From contig CACWWZ010000011.1 in NCBI GenBank assembly GCA_902764705.1, positions 21,798 to 85,797 of the forward strand: 64,000 bases of DNA. Direction: 5' to 3'. This stretch comes from an uncultured Prevotellaceae bacterium. GTDB lineage: Bacteria > Bacteroidota > Bacteroidia > Bacteroidales > Bacteroidaceae. A model generated the notes under the pieces. That model was not told where the DNA came from and did no database searches. It worked only from the letters and a program-made list of their open reading frames with translations. The position numbers and the translations under genes were made by a program. Shown piece by piece: positions 53,592 through 62,014 of this stretch (position 1 is the first letter of the stretch; every line of letters begins with the position of its first letter).

Positions 53592-53609
53592 GAATTAAGA
53601 GGTTAGATA
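53589..53609. repeat. 7-bp repeat starting at the pepD stop codon
   Basis: Three degenerate TAAGANN units, the first including the pepD stop TAA (53589-53591). Confidence 0.5.
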
Positions 53610-53610
53610 G

Positions 53611-53640
53611 AGCCCTACTGTCATTCGTGATGGTAGGGTT
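53611..53640. terminator. Possible hairpin between pepD and rlmH
   Basis: AGCCCTAC / GTAGGGTT with a 14-nt loop, in the convergent gap and overlapping the last rlmH codons. The T tract is weak, so this is a guess. Confidence 0.35.
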
Positions 53641-54091
53641 CTCCTTTGATGATAGTGCAAGCACGGTAAATCTGTTCGGTGAAAGTAAGACGAATCATCT
53701 GGTGGGAGAATGTCATTTTAGAAAGCGATACTTGCTCGTTGGCACGTGCATAGACATCCTTTGAGAAACCGTAAGGACCACCGATGACGAAAACCAACCG
53801 ACGGGCAGTAATTTGCTTCTGTTCCAGCCAACGGGCAAAATCTATGCTTCGATACTCTTTACCATGTTCGTCGAGAAGTACGACTACATCGGAGGGTTGT
53901 AACTGTTTGATGATGAGCTCACCTTCGGATTGCTTCTGCTGTTCCTCGCTCAGATTCTTGGTATTTTTCAACTCGGGAATGGTCAATACGTCGAAAGGCA
54001 TGTAGTGATTAATGCGTTCTACATAGTCATTGATGCCAACAATAAAGTGCTTGTTCGTGGTCTTCCCAACTTGAATCAATACGGTTTTCAT
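53621..54091 (-). CDS. rlmH: 23S rRNA pseudouridine-1915 N3-methyltransferase
   Basis: 156 residues, the SPOUT family length. It methylates pseudouridine 1915 in helix 69 of 23S rRNA. Visible motifs: DVVVLLDEHGKEYRSIDFA, the knot loop FVIGGPYGFSKDVYARA and the end LTFTEQIYRACTIIKGEPYHH. It is the last gene of the ftsK-lolA-DUF5687-rlmH unit. Confidence 0.96.
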   Translation of the reverse strand: MKTVLIQVGKTTNKHFIVGINDYVERINHYMPFDVLTIPELKNTKNLSEEQQKQSEGELIIKQLQPSDVVVLLDEHGKEYRSIDFARWLEQKQITARRLVFVIGGPYGFSKDVYARANEQVSLSKMTFSHQMIRLTFTEQIYRACTIIKGEPYHHE

Positions 54092-54115
54092 TTCTTACAT
54101 TGTCCATTTCACCTC

Positions 54116-55609
54116 TTACCTTGTAGAATGGAACCCTTCGAGGTTGACATAGCGGCGTTTCATCATGCGGCGGTAGATGTTGCGAAGCCACCAACTCTCG
54201 GTGAGTGTAAAGGCTGCACCGATGATAATGAGGGTGATATAAGCCATATTCTCACTGAAGATGGCTTGTAGCAGCAATACCAAGATGACGGGGACGAACA
54301 TCGCCACCATCGACGCAATACCCTGCCATTTGTTTTCCATCTGGTTCTTGCCAGTAATTTTGTCGTTGAGTGGTAGCGTCTGTTTGTTCCATATAGCCAG
54401 TTGGAACAGCATGAAATAGACGGGCCCTGTAGCCGTCAGTAGATAGGCCAGTATCATGAGTATGGTGAACTTTCCTGTGAATACGGGAATAAGTGTGATA
54501 ATCATGGGCAACAGCAGCACAACACAGTAGAAATAGTATTTGGCGCGAAGCAATGTCAAGATGTTCTCCTTGTGAACCATCAATAGGTCGATATAATTGC
54601 CCTCGGGACACATAATCTTAACAAGATTGGCCGATCCGAAAAAGATGAAGGCATAAAGGCAGAAGAAGTTCCGCTCGAAAGAAGTCTTATAGATGTCTAA
54701 AAAGGCTATGCACAATGAGAATATCGTAGGAAGTATGACGGCCTGTAGGAAACGCGTTCGGATAGCCTTGTTACGAAGGACGCTCTTGATTTCAAGCTTC
54801 AAGTATTCGCCGATTTGTCCGAAGCGGTCGAGGGCGGTAAACTGTGACACATGCTTGAGCTTAGACTTCTCTTTCGTTGAGATTTCATCGTAGACTAGGT
54901 GCATCTGTAGATACCGGTTAACGACAAAGAGTATGACAAACAGGACGGCAAAGAGCAGGAAAAGCCACCATAGTGAATTCATTTGGTCAACGATGCTCTC
55001 GATGAAATCGGTATATTTGTCAAGAAGATGGTCGGGTAACAGGAAGAACGGTCCAATTAGGAGTCCGTAGAATGCTGCAGGCAATGCCCACCAGAACATG
55101 TTTTGGTTGATGAGTGTGCGTACAAGCAGATACCATTGACTGTTGACGACCACCATCAGATGGAGCAACAGCAGCATGCCAATGGCTGCCCAGAATGTCA
55201 CTCCGCCACACCATACAATGAAAATATAAGGCAGGAAAATAACCATCCAAAACAGATTTCCGAGGTCTAATACCTGATTGACGAGGAAACATTCGATGGC
55301 CGTATATTTACTGATAGGGGTTAGTAGGTATGGTTTGACCAACATCATTGGTGTCTGTTGGGTCATAAAACGCATGCCGAAATCAAGAATCAGTAGGAAC
55401 GGCATGATGTATAACAGCATCTCGGGGGTGTCTTCCTTTGCTGCTAACCAGCCAAAAAAGGTTCCAAGTGCTATGAATTCAATGGCTAAGATGCTGGCCA
55501 TGATGTAGCCGAACAACTTGCTGTACTGGTTCGCTTCAAACATCGGGTTGCGCTTTGCACTGAGCTTGGTGTTCTTGCGCAACAGGAAAAAGAGTCTAAT
55601 CTTGTTCAT
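54116..55609 (-). CDS. DUF5687 membrane protein
   Basis: 497 residues with about 10-12 membrane helices, similar to ABC permease-type proteins of the DUF5687 family. The N-terminus is basic, and conserved-looking segments include RNPMFEANQYSKLFGYIMA and TPMMLVKPYLLTPISKYTAI. Such proteins often pair with an ABC ATPase, absent here. It overlaps lolA by 4 bp (ATGA) and precedes rlmH by 24 bp. Confidence 0.8.
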   Translation of the reverse strand: MNKIRLFFLLRKNTKLSAKRNPMFEANQYSKLFGYIMASILAIEFIALGTFFGWLAAKEDTPEMLLYIMPFLLILDFGMRFMTQQTPMMLVKPYLLTPISKYTAIECFLVNQVLDLGNLFWMVIFLPYIFIVWCGGVTFWAAIGMLLLLHLMVVVNSQWYLLVRTLINQNMFWWALPAAFYGLLIGPFFLLPDHLLDKYTDFIESIVDQMNSLWWLFLLFAVLFVILFVVNRYLQMHLVYDEISTKEKSKLKHVSQFTALDRFGQIGEYLKLEIKSVLRNKAIRTRFLQAVILPTIFSLCIAFLDIYKTSFERNFFCLYAFIFFGSANLVKIMCPEGNYIDLLMVHKENILTLLRAKYYFYCVVLLLPMIITLIPVFTGKFTILMILAYLLTATGPVYFMLFQLAIWNKQTLPLNDKITGKNQMENKWQGIASMVAMFVPVILVLLLQAIFSENMAYITLIIIGAAFTLTESWWLRNIYRRMMKRRYVNLEGFHSTR

Positions 55610-56202
55610 CGGAGGTCGATTACTTCTGCTGTGGGAAAGTCTTTAGAGTTAAAATGGAAGATTCCATCGGACAGATTGGCCTTTTTGAGGTTTGAAACCT
55701 CAATGGTGTTCCAACCTTTCGGATGTTTGATGCGGATTTCCGTTGGAATGTAGGTTTTTGGATTAACGGTAATATACATCTCCTGCACAGACCTTTTCTT
55801 ATCTGTCGCTGTCAAGTGTACTTCGTAGTTGTTGCCCTTCTTTGCCAAAGTGCTATTATATCCCTTCTTATACATATATATAAAATTATAGGGATTCAGC
55901 GCCTGCAATTGTGATTCGTTAGGGTTTGACATGTTCACTTCGTCGTTTTTCCTGATATATGACCATTGTGTCTTCCCATCAAACCAAATGATGACATCTG
56001 GAGTCATAATCTGAAACTTCTTTCCTTTGATGTTGATGGTACCCTTGTCGTTCATCTGCCCTCCCTTGAGGGTAAACGAAGCCGTTATACCTGACTTGTT
56101 GGAAACAGCTGCAGCAGCCTTGTCCAATACTTCTTTGGCCGTCTGGCCATACGATGCTACTGCTATTAGCAGTGCCAAAATAATTATCCTTAACCTCTCC
56201 AT
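55606..56202 (-). CDS. LolA-like periplasmic lipoprotein carrier
   Basis: 198 residues. Signal peptide ends SYGQ. The beta-fold has FTLKGGQMNDKGTINIKGKKFQIMTPDVIIWFDGKTQWSYI, the typical LolA/LolB-like layout. It likely carries lipoproteins across the periplasm, though other Bacteroidetes LolA-likes have unknown clients. The 13-bp overlap with ftsK is typical of this gene pair in the phylum. Confidence 0.87.
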   Translation of the reverse strand: MERLRIIILALLIAVASYGQTAKEVLDKAAAAVSNKSGITASFTLKGGQMNDKGTINIKGKKFQIMTPDVIIWFDGKTQWSYIRKNDEVNMSNPNESQLQALNPYNFIYMYKKGYNSTLAKKGNNYEVHLTATDKKRSVQEMYITVNPKTYIPTEIRIKHPKGWNTIEVSNLKKANLSDGIFHFNSKDFPTAEVIDLR

Positions 56203-58649
56203 AATGATAATAAATTCTCGAGACTATTTTCGTCGGTGATTAATACTTCGCGGGGTTTTGAGCCATGGGCAGCTCCGACAATACCTGCCTTTTCCAGCTG
56301 ATCCATCAAGCGACCTGCACGGTTATAGCCAATAGCGAATTTCCGTTGAATCAAACTGGTGCTTCCGCTCTGTTCGCGAACGATGAGACGGGCGGCATCC
56401 TCGAACATAGGATCAAGATGCTGCATATCAACGTCACGACTCTCGCTACCTTCGCCATCATCAGTATCCGGTTCGGGCAGTTCGAAGGCCGACAGATAAC
56501 CTTGCTGATCGGATATGAACTTGTTGATGCGCTCCACCTCAGGTGTATCGACAAATGCACACTGTACGCGAACGGGTTCTCCGCCATTCAGATAGAGCAT
56601 ATCACCACGACCTACCAATTGTTGGGCACCGGGACGATCCAATATAGTACGCGAGTCGATCATGGCACCCACGCGGAAAGCAATACGGCTGGGGAAGTTG
56701 GCCTTGATGGTACCCGTAATGATGTTTGTTGTTGGACGCTGAGTGGCAATGATCATGTGGATGCCCACGGCACGTGCTAACTGGGCAATACGTGCAATTG
56801 GCAACTCAACTTCCTTGCCGGCCGTCATAATCAGGTCACCAAACTCATCGATAACCACTACGATATAGGGCATAAACTTGTGACCATGCTCCGGATTCAG
56901 TTGACGGTCAATGAATTTCTTGTTATACTCCTTAATGTTACGAGCTTGTGCCATCTTTAGCAGGTCGTAGCGTGTATCCATCTCCTTACAAAGCGAGTTC
57001 AATGTATGAATCACCTTTGTAACGTCAGTAATGATAGGTTCAGAGTCATCATCTGGAATCTTGGCAAGGAAGTGCTTCTCAATAGAAGCGTAGACACTGA
57101 ACTCCACTTTCTTCGGATCGACGAGTACAATCTTCAATTCGGCGGGGTGCTTCTTGTATAACAAGGAGGTGATGATGGCGTTCAGCCCGACCGACTTACC
57201 TTGTCCGGTAGCACCTGCCACGAGTAAGTGAGGCGCCTTGGCCAAATCGAACATAAAGACCTCGTTGGTAATGGTTTTACCAACGGCACAAGGTAATTCC
57301 ATTGTTGTTTCTTGGAACTTCTTCGAATTTAAGATGGATTCCATAGAAACGGTGGCGGGTTTGGCATTTGGAACCTCAATACCAATGGTTCCCTTACCGG
57401 GAATCGGAGCTATTATACGGATACCCAGTGCCGAAAGGCTCAGTGCAATATCATCCTCCAGATTACGAATTCTTGAAATGCGGACACCAGGGGCAGGGGT
57501 AATCTCGTAAAGCGTTATGGTCGGACCTACGGTAGCCTTGATGCTGCTGATCTCAACACCAAAGTTGCGTAATACCTCGACTATGCGGTTTTTGTTACGC
57601 GTCTGCTCCTCCATATCGATATAGGGCTTGCCGTCGCTTTCGTATTTCTGTAACAGGTCGAGGGTGGGATAGTGGTAGTTTTCCAAGTCGCGCTTGGGGT
57701 CATAAGGCGTCGAAAGGTCGCCATAGTTATCGGATAGGGTCTTTCCTGCGGCTTTTTCTTCCTTCTCGCCCGTTTCAACAGTCATTTCTAAGTCCTCAGA
57801 GTCGGTCTCTTTTGCTTGCTCGGTGTATTCATTGTCTTCGGATTTCTCGGTAAGACCAGATAATTCAGTAACACCTGGGGAATCAATATCGTCAAACTCT
57901 ACCGTTTGCGTCTCGGGATTGTCGAATACGGTGGGATCCTCCACAATGTTATCCGTCGTACTTTGTTCGCTGTCGCCTCCACCGATATTGATAGTCATTG
58001 GAATGCTCTTTAGATAATGAAAGGGATTCATCATCTTGCGGAGGATGATGACGGTTTCCATGCTAAGGTAAACTAAAAAGGCAATAGCTGTCAGAGCGAG
58101 AATTGCCGTCAGACCGGGTGTGCCGATGAACCCTTCTATCTGCTGACAAATGGCCAACCCGTGGTCTCCTCCTGGATTGTAGCAGGCATTCTCAAAAAAA
58201 GGAGCCAGAAACTTAGCCATCGTGACAGATGCCCATATCATGATGATAGTCAGACACATAAACCACTTTGGCAGGTTTATCTTATAGGCTCGCATCATAT
58301 TAACGGCCAGCAACAGCAGGAATGTTGGAATCAGAAATGCAGCAAATCCGAAACAGCGTTTGATGAAGAACCATGAAGCATAGGCACCAATACTTCCACA
58401 GGCGTTCTGGAACTCATGGTGTTCGTTAAGAATCTCACCTTCTTTTGGCGTTTCTATGAGACTCTGATCTGCCGAGCCAGTTACGAAGTACGATACAAAT
58501 GCCCATATCAGATAACCTGCAATGAAGAGCAGCAGGAAACCTAACACAAAATTGATACGCTCGTTGTGGAATATATTGTTAAAGCCTAATGCCTCAGCAA
58601 AAGACGAGGTCTTCTTCTCTGAGGTTTTGTTGGATTTTTTCTTTGCCAT
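56190..58649 (-). CDS. ftsK: DNA translocase FtsK
   Basis: 819 residues: four membrane helices (about 30-200), an acidic linker (about 210-310) shorter than in E. coli, the alpha/beta motor with Walker A GATGQGKSVGLNAI near 467 and Walker B YIVVVIDEFGDL, and a C-terminal winged-helix gamma domain (DPMFEDAARLIVREQ to the end). It pumps DNA at the septum and activates XerCD. Promoter -7 at 58676-58683. Confidence 0.96.
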   Translation of the reverse strand: MAKKKSNKTSEKKTSSFAEALGFNNIFHNERINFVLGFLLLFIAGYLIWAFVSYFVTGSADQSLIETPKEGEILNEHHEFQNACGSIGAYASWFFIKRCFGFAAFLIPTFLLLLAVNMMRAYKINLPKWFMCLTIIMIWASVTMAKFLAPFFENACYNPGGDHGLAICQQIEGFIGTPGLTAILALTAIAFLVYLSMETVIILRKMMNPFHYLKSIPMTINIGGGDSEQSTTDNIVEDPTVFDNPETQTVEFDDIDSPGVTELSGLTEKSEDNEYTEQAKETDSEDLEMTVETGEKEEKAAGKTLSDNYGDLSTPYDPKRDLENYHYPTLDLLQKYESDGKPYIDMEEQTRNKNRIVEVLRNFGVEISSIKATVGPTITLYEITPAPGVRISRIRNLEDDIALSLSALGIRIIAPIPGKGTIGIEVPNAKPATVSMESILNSKKFQETTMELPCAVGKTITNEVFMFDLAKAPHLLVAGATGQGKSVGLNAIITSLLYKKHPAELKIVLVDPKKVEFSVYASIEKHFLAKIPDDDSEPIITDVTKVIHTLNSLCKEMDTRYDLLKMAQARNIKEYNKKFIDRQLNPEHGHKFMPYIVVVIDEFGDLIMTAGKEVELPIARIAQLARAVGIHMIIATQRPTTNIITGTIKANFPSRIAFRVGAMIDSRTILDRPGAQQLVGRGDMLYLNGGEPVRVQCAFVDTPEVERINKFISDQQGYLSAFELPEPDTDDGEGSESRDVDMQHLDPMFEDAARLIVREQSGSTSLIQRKFAIGYNRAGRLMDQLEKAGIVGAAHGSKPREVLITDENSLENLLSLWRG

Positions 58650-58675
58650 ATTGTTATTTCAATAATTACAATTTG

Positions 58676-58683
58676 CAAAATTA
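58676..58683 (-). promoter_or_regulatory. ftsK -7 element
   Basis: On minus: TAATTTTG, 26 bp before the ftsK ATG. Confidence 0.65.
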
Positions 58684-58732
58684 CGAATAAATTCTTAGAT
58701 GTCATCATAAAATGGCAGTTTTTTTAATTTTA

Positions 58733-58764
58733 TTTGGTTTTTCTCTCACTTATTCGTACCTTTG
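58733..58764 (+). promoter_or_regulatory. Promoter of the exonuclease operon
   Basis: TTTG at 58733-58736, a 20-bp spacer, TACCTTTG at 58757-58764 followed by CACCCCG. It excludes the start at 58734. Confidence 0.78.
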
Positions 58765-58775
58765 CACCCCGAATG

Positions 58776-59414
58776 ATGAAAACATTATATAGCAAATACG
58801 ATAAAACGAGAATTGCACAGCTTCCTCGTGCACTTTTCGAGGGTCGTATCGTGGTGATTCTGACGGAGCGTGATGCTCAAAAAGCTGTCAGTTATTTGTT
58901 GTCGCAACCGATTCTGGGTGTTGATACAGAAACACGTCCATCTTTCAAGAAAGGACAAATGCACCAGGTGGCTCTTCTGCAAGTGTCTTCACACGATGTC
59001 TGTTTTCTGTTCCGTCTGAATCAGCTAAGACTCTCTCCGTCAGTCAAGCAACTGCTAGAGGATACAACGGTACCCAAGATAGGATTGTCGTTACGCGATG
59101 ACCTGAATTCGCTTCATAAATTAGGCGATTTCACCGCAGGAAGTTTTGTGGACTTGCAAGATCATGTTCGAGAAATCGGTGTCGAGGATATGAGTCTGCA
59201 GAAGCTGTATGCTAATTTTTTTGCACAGCGCATATCGAAAAGGGAACAGCTAACTAATTGGGAGGCTGATGTCTTGAATGACAAGCAAAAACTGTATGCC
59301 GCAACCGATGCATGGTCATGCATCATGCTTTACGAAGAACTGATGCGGCTGGAACATACTGGTGAATATGAACTGATAAAAGTGATAGATGATGTACAAA
59401 GTAATCAGGCTTAA
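58776..59414 (+). CDS. RNase D-like 3'-5' exonuclease
   Basis: 212 residues from the ATG at 58776 (58773 is one codon earlier). DEDD superfamily: Exo I GVDTETRPSF (Asp and Glu), Exo II GLSLRDDLNSL, Exo III YAATDAWSCIMLYEEL. There is no HRDC domain, so it is a single-domain member similar to those in other Bacteroidetes and plant Werner-like proteins. It overlaps the next gene by 26 bp. Confidence 0.88.
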   Translation: MKTLYSKYDKTRIAQLPRALFEGRIVVILTERDAQKAVSYLLSQPILGVDTETRPSFKKGQMHQVALLQVSSHDVCFLFRLNQLRLSPSVKQLLEDTTVPKIGLSLRDDLNSLHKLGDFTAGSFVDLQDHVREIGVEDMSLQKLYANFFAQRISKREQLTNWEADVLNDKQKLYAATDAWSCIMLYEELMRLEHTGEYELIKVIDDVQSNQA

Positions 59415-60600
59415 ACGGGGTAAGGATGAGAGTTTAAAAAGATTTCATCCATGGGTATTCTCTGGTGCTATTGCCAGCATCGAAGAGGGAATCTCCGAGG
59501 GTGATGTGGTACGTGTTATAACCCATTCTGGCGATTTCATAGCCATTGGACATTATCAAGAAGGTTCTATTGCTGTTCGAGTACTATCGTTCTCTGATGT
59601 CACTATAGATGCAGATTTTTGGTATTCCCGTTTGCGTTCTGCTCTCCATATGCGTCAAGCAATCGGTGTTGCTGATAATACTCAAAACAATACTTATCGT
59701 TTAGTTCATGGAGAAGGCGACCATTTGCCTGGATTGATAATTGATGTATATGGTCAGACGGTAGTTATGCAGGCTCATTCCGTAGGTATGCATATTTGCC
59801 GCAAAGCTATTGCTCAAGCAATAGTAATTGTGATGGAATCGCGCATTTCACATATTTATTATAAGAGTGAGACGACGCTTCCCTTTATGACTGCCGACGA
59901 TATGAATGGTTTTCTTGTTGGTGGCTCTGAGGATAATATCGCAACAGAAAACGGCTTAAAATTTCGTGTCGATTGGTTGAAAGGTCAGAAGACAGGTTTC
60001 TTTGTTGACCAACGCGAAAATCGTTCGTTGCTGGAGAAATTTGCAAAGTACAAGCGTGTGCTAAACATGTTCTGCTATACGGGTGGCTTCTCGTTCTATG
60101 CTATGCGAGGCGGTGCTGAGCTGGTGCATAGCGTGGACAGTTCGGCTAAGGCTATTGAACTGACCAAGCAGAACGTGGAACTCAATTTCCCTGACGACCC
60201 ACGTCACGAGGCGTTTTGCGAAGATGCCTTCAGATTCTTGGAGAGTATTGGAAAGCCAATATCCAATAGTCAACAGCCAACAGCCAGCTACAATCTCATT
60301 ATTCTTGACCCGCCTGCCTTTGCCAAGCACCGTGGGGCTTTGCACAATGCGCTGAAAGGTTATACACGTTTGAATCAGAAGGCCTTCGAGAAAATAGAAA
60401 AGGGTGGCATATTGTTTACGTTCTCTTGTTCTCAGGTGGTTACAAAGGACCATTTCCGTAATGCTGTATTTACGGCAGCTGCTCTGGCCAAGCGTAAGGT
60501 GCGCATTCTTCATCAGTTGCATCAGCCTGCCGATCATCCCATCAATATCTATCATCCTGAAGGTGAATATCTGAAAGGACTGGTGCTCTATGTGGAGTAA
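59389..60600 (+). CDS. RlmI-type 23S rRNA m5C methyltransferase
   Basis: 403 residues: N-terminal PUA domain (about 1-75; RFHPWVFSGAI), then a Rossmann methyltransferase domain with FFVDQRENR, MFCYTGGFSFYAMRGGA, LIILDPPAFAKHRG and the nucleophile region TFSCSQVV. Homologue RlmI makes m5C1962 in 23S rRNA. Just before the DPPAFAK strand there is an odd Ser/Gln/Pro segment (SNSQQP) encoded by a 7-bp repeat (60256-60290). It overlaps tilS by 11 bp. Confidence 0.9.
   Translation: MMYKVIRLKRGKDESLKRFHPWVFSGAIASIEEGISEGDVVRVITHSGDFIAIGHYQEGSIAVRVLSFSDVTIDADFWYSRLRSALHMRQAIGVADNTQNNTYRLVHGEGDHLPGLIIDVYGQTVVMQAHSVGMHICRKAIAQAIVIVMESRISHIYYKSETTLPFMTADDMNGFLVGGSEDNIATENGLKFRVDWLKGQKTGFFVDQRENRSLLEKFAKYKRVLNMFCYTGGFSFYAMRGGAELVHSVDSSAKAIELTKQNVELNFPDDPRHEAFCEDAFRFLESIGKPISNSQQPTASYNLIILDPPAFAKHRGALHNALKGYTRLNQKAFEKIEKGGILFTFSCSQVVTKDHFRNAVFTAAALAKRKVRILHQLHQPADHPINIYHPEGEYLKGLVLYVE
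60256..60290. repeat. 7-bp tandem repeat inside the RlmI-like gene
   Basis: Five units of CCAAYAK type within the coding sequence, encoding about 12 residues of Ile/Ser/Asn/Gln/Pro/Thr/Ala before the conserved DPP strand. Confidence 0.8.
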
Positions 60601-61870
60601 GGTAGATAGTTATATTCGAAAATATAAGCTCCTTGATTTCAGAGAATTATATCTTGTAGCTTTAAGCGGAGGTGCAGACAGTGTCGCCCTGTTGGTAATG
60701 TTGCGTGAGAATGGCTATCGTGTTCATGCGGCTCATTGTAACTTTCATCTTCGCGGTGATGAGTCTGATCGTGACGAAGCATTTTGTGTGTCGTTGTGCG
60801 AGAGGCTTGGCATCGAGTTGCACCGTGTACATTTTGATACGCGTACCTATGCCGAACTACATAAGGTTAGTATTGAAATGGCTGCCCGTGAATTACGCTA
60901 CAAGTGGTTTGAACAGCTTCGTGCAGACATCGGAGCTGCAGGAATCTGCGTAGCTCATCATCGTGACGATTCTGTGGAAACGGTACTGATGAATCTTGTA
61001 AGGGGGACGGGATTGCGTGGATTGTGTGGCATCCAACCTCGTAATGGCTTTGTTCTGCGTCCACTGCTAGATGTTTCAAGAGAGGATATCGAGGCTTATT
61101 TGGCGGCAAAAGGTCAGAAGTACGTAACTGACAGAACCAATTTGGTGGATGATGTGATGCGAAACAAGATCCGTCTGAACATCCTTCCTATACTTCGTGA
61201 ACTTAATCCTGCTGTTTCTGAGAATATTCAACATACCGCTGAGCATCTGACTGAGGCGCAAAGAGTTTTGGATGGAATAACGGAGCTCTATAAAAACCGT
61301 AAGTTATTAGATTTAAACGAACTAACTAAATATAGTTCAAGTGAATATATCATTTTTGAGTGGCTAAAATACTACGGTTTTAACGGGAATCAGATAGGCC
61401 AGATAATGAATGCAGAAACAGGTAGTATCTTTACTTCGCCAACAGGTAATGACCTTTTGGTAGATCGTCGGCGTCTTATCGTGGAACCATCGATGAAACC
61501 GATGAAAAATATGGTGATTCCTGAAACAGGTAAGTATATAATAGGTGATAATTCTATCAAGGTCCGCTATTGTACTCCATATATATCAAAGAAAAGCCAT
61601 GTGGCTACCTTCGATTCTGCTCAGGTGCATTTTCCGCTCACAGTAAGAAGAGTGGAAGTGGGTGATCGGATGATTCCTTTTGGCTTGAAAGGTAGCAAAT
61701 TGTTGAGCAATCTGATGACCGACCTGAAGATGACGCTGTTCGAGAAGCGACGCCAGTTAGTCGTTGTGGATGCTCAAGGAATTATTGTCTGGGCTGTAGG
61801 ATTGCGTACTGACCAGCGTGTAGCCGTGACCGAAAGGACCACCGAAGTATTGGAAATAGCCTTCAACTGA
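60590..61870 (+). CDS. tilS: tRNA(Ile) lysidine synthase
   Basis: 426 residues. N-terminal PP-loop ATPase with VALSGGADSVALLVML near residue 20 and HHRDDSVETVLMNLVRGTGLRGLCG. The middle and C-terminal domains (about 220-426) bind tRNA. It converts C34 of the AUA-reading tRNA to lysidine. Third gene of the exonuclease-RlmI-tilS run (each overlapping), followed by a terminator. Confidence 0.95.
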   Translation: MWSKVDSYIRKYKLLDFRELYLVALSGGADSVALLVMLRENGYRVHAAHCNFHLRGDESDRDEAFCVSLCERLGIELHRVHFDTRTYAELHKVSIEMAARELRYKWFEQLRADIGAAGICVAHHRDDSVETVLMNLVRGTGLRGLCGIQPRNGFVLRPLLDVSREDIEAYLAAKGQKYVTDRTNLVDDVMRNKIRLNILPILRELNPAVSENIQHTAEHLTEAQRVLDGITELYKNRKLLDLNELTKYSSSEYIIFEWLKYYGFNGNQIGQIMNAETGSIFTSPTGNDLLVDRRRLIVEPSMKPMKNMVIPETGKYIIGDNSIKVRYCTPYISKKSHVATFDSAQVHFPLTVRRVEVGDRMIPFGLKGSKLLSNLMTDLKMTLFEKRRQLVVVDAQGIIVWAVGLRTDQRVAVTERTTEVLEIAFN

Positions 61871-61873
61871 TTG

Positions 61874-61907
61874 CCACAAGGCGTTTGTGGTTCTTTTTCT
61901 TTTTTAA
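61874..61907 (+). terminator. Terminator after tilS
   Basis: Stem CCACAA / TTGTGG with a short loop, followed by a long T-rich tract. Confidence 0.78.
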
Positions 61908-61920
61908 AAAATGCAAAATC

Positions 61921-61970
61921 TTTGCGGGTTTTCGAATTTTTTTGTATCTTTGCAGTCATTACTGCGAGAA
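61921..61970 (+). promoter_or_regulatory. ppdK promoter and leader hairpin
   Basis: TTTG at 61921-61924, a 20-bp spacer, TATCTTTG at 61945-61952. The transcript begins with GCAGT-CATT-ACTGC then GAGAA (61952-61970), the same arrangement as at xpt-preA. Confidence 0.72.
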
Positions 61971-62014
61971 ATAAAGACAGTTTATTATTTATCAATAAGA
62001 AAAAAGTATCATTT

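Noticed and set aside
59389-60060. Foreign origin of the first half of the RlmI-like gene because it is more AT-rich than the second half
   Set aside because: The base shift is modest and the PUA and methyltransferase domains join normally; compositional drift is enough to explain it.
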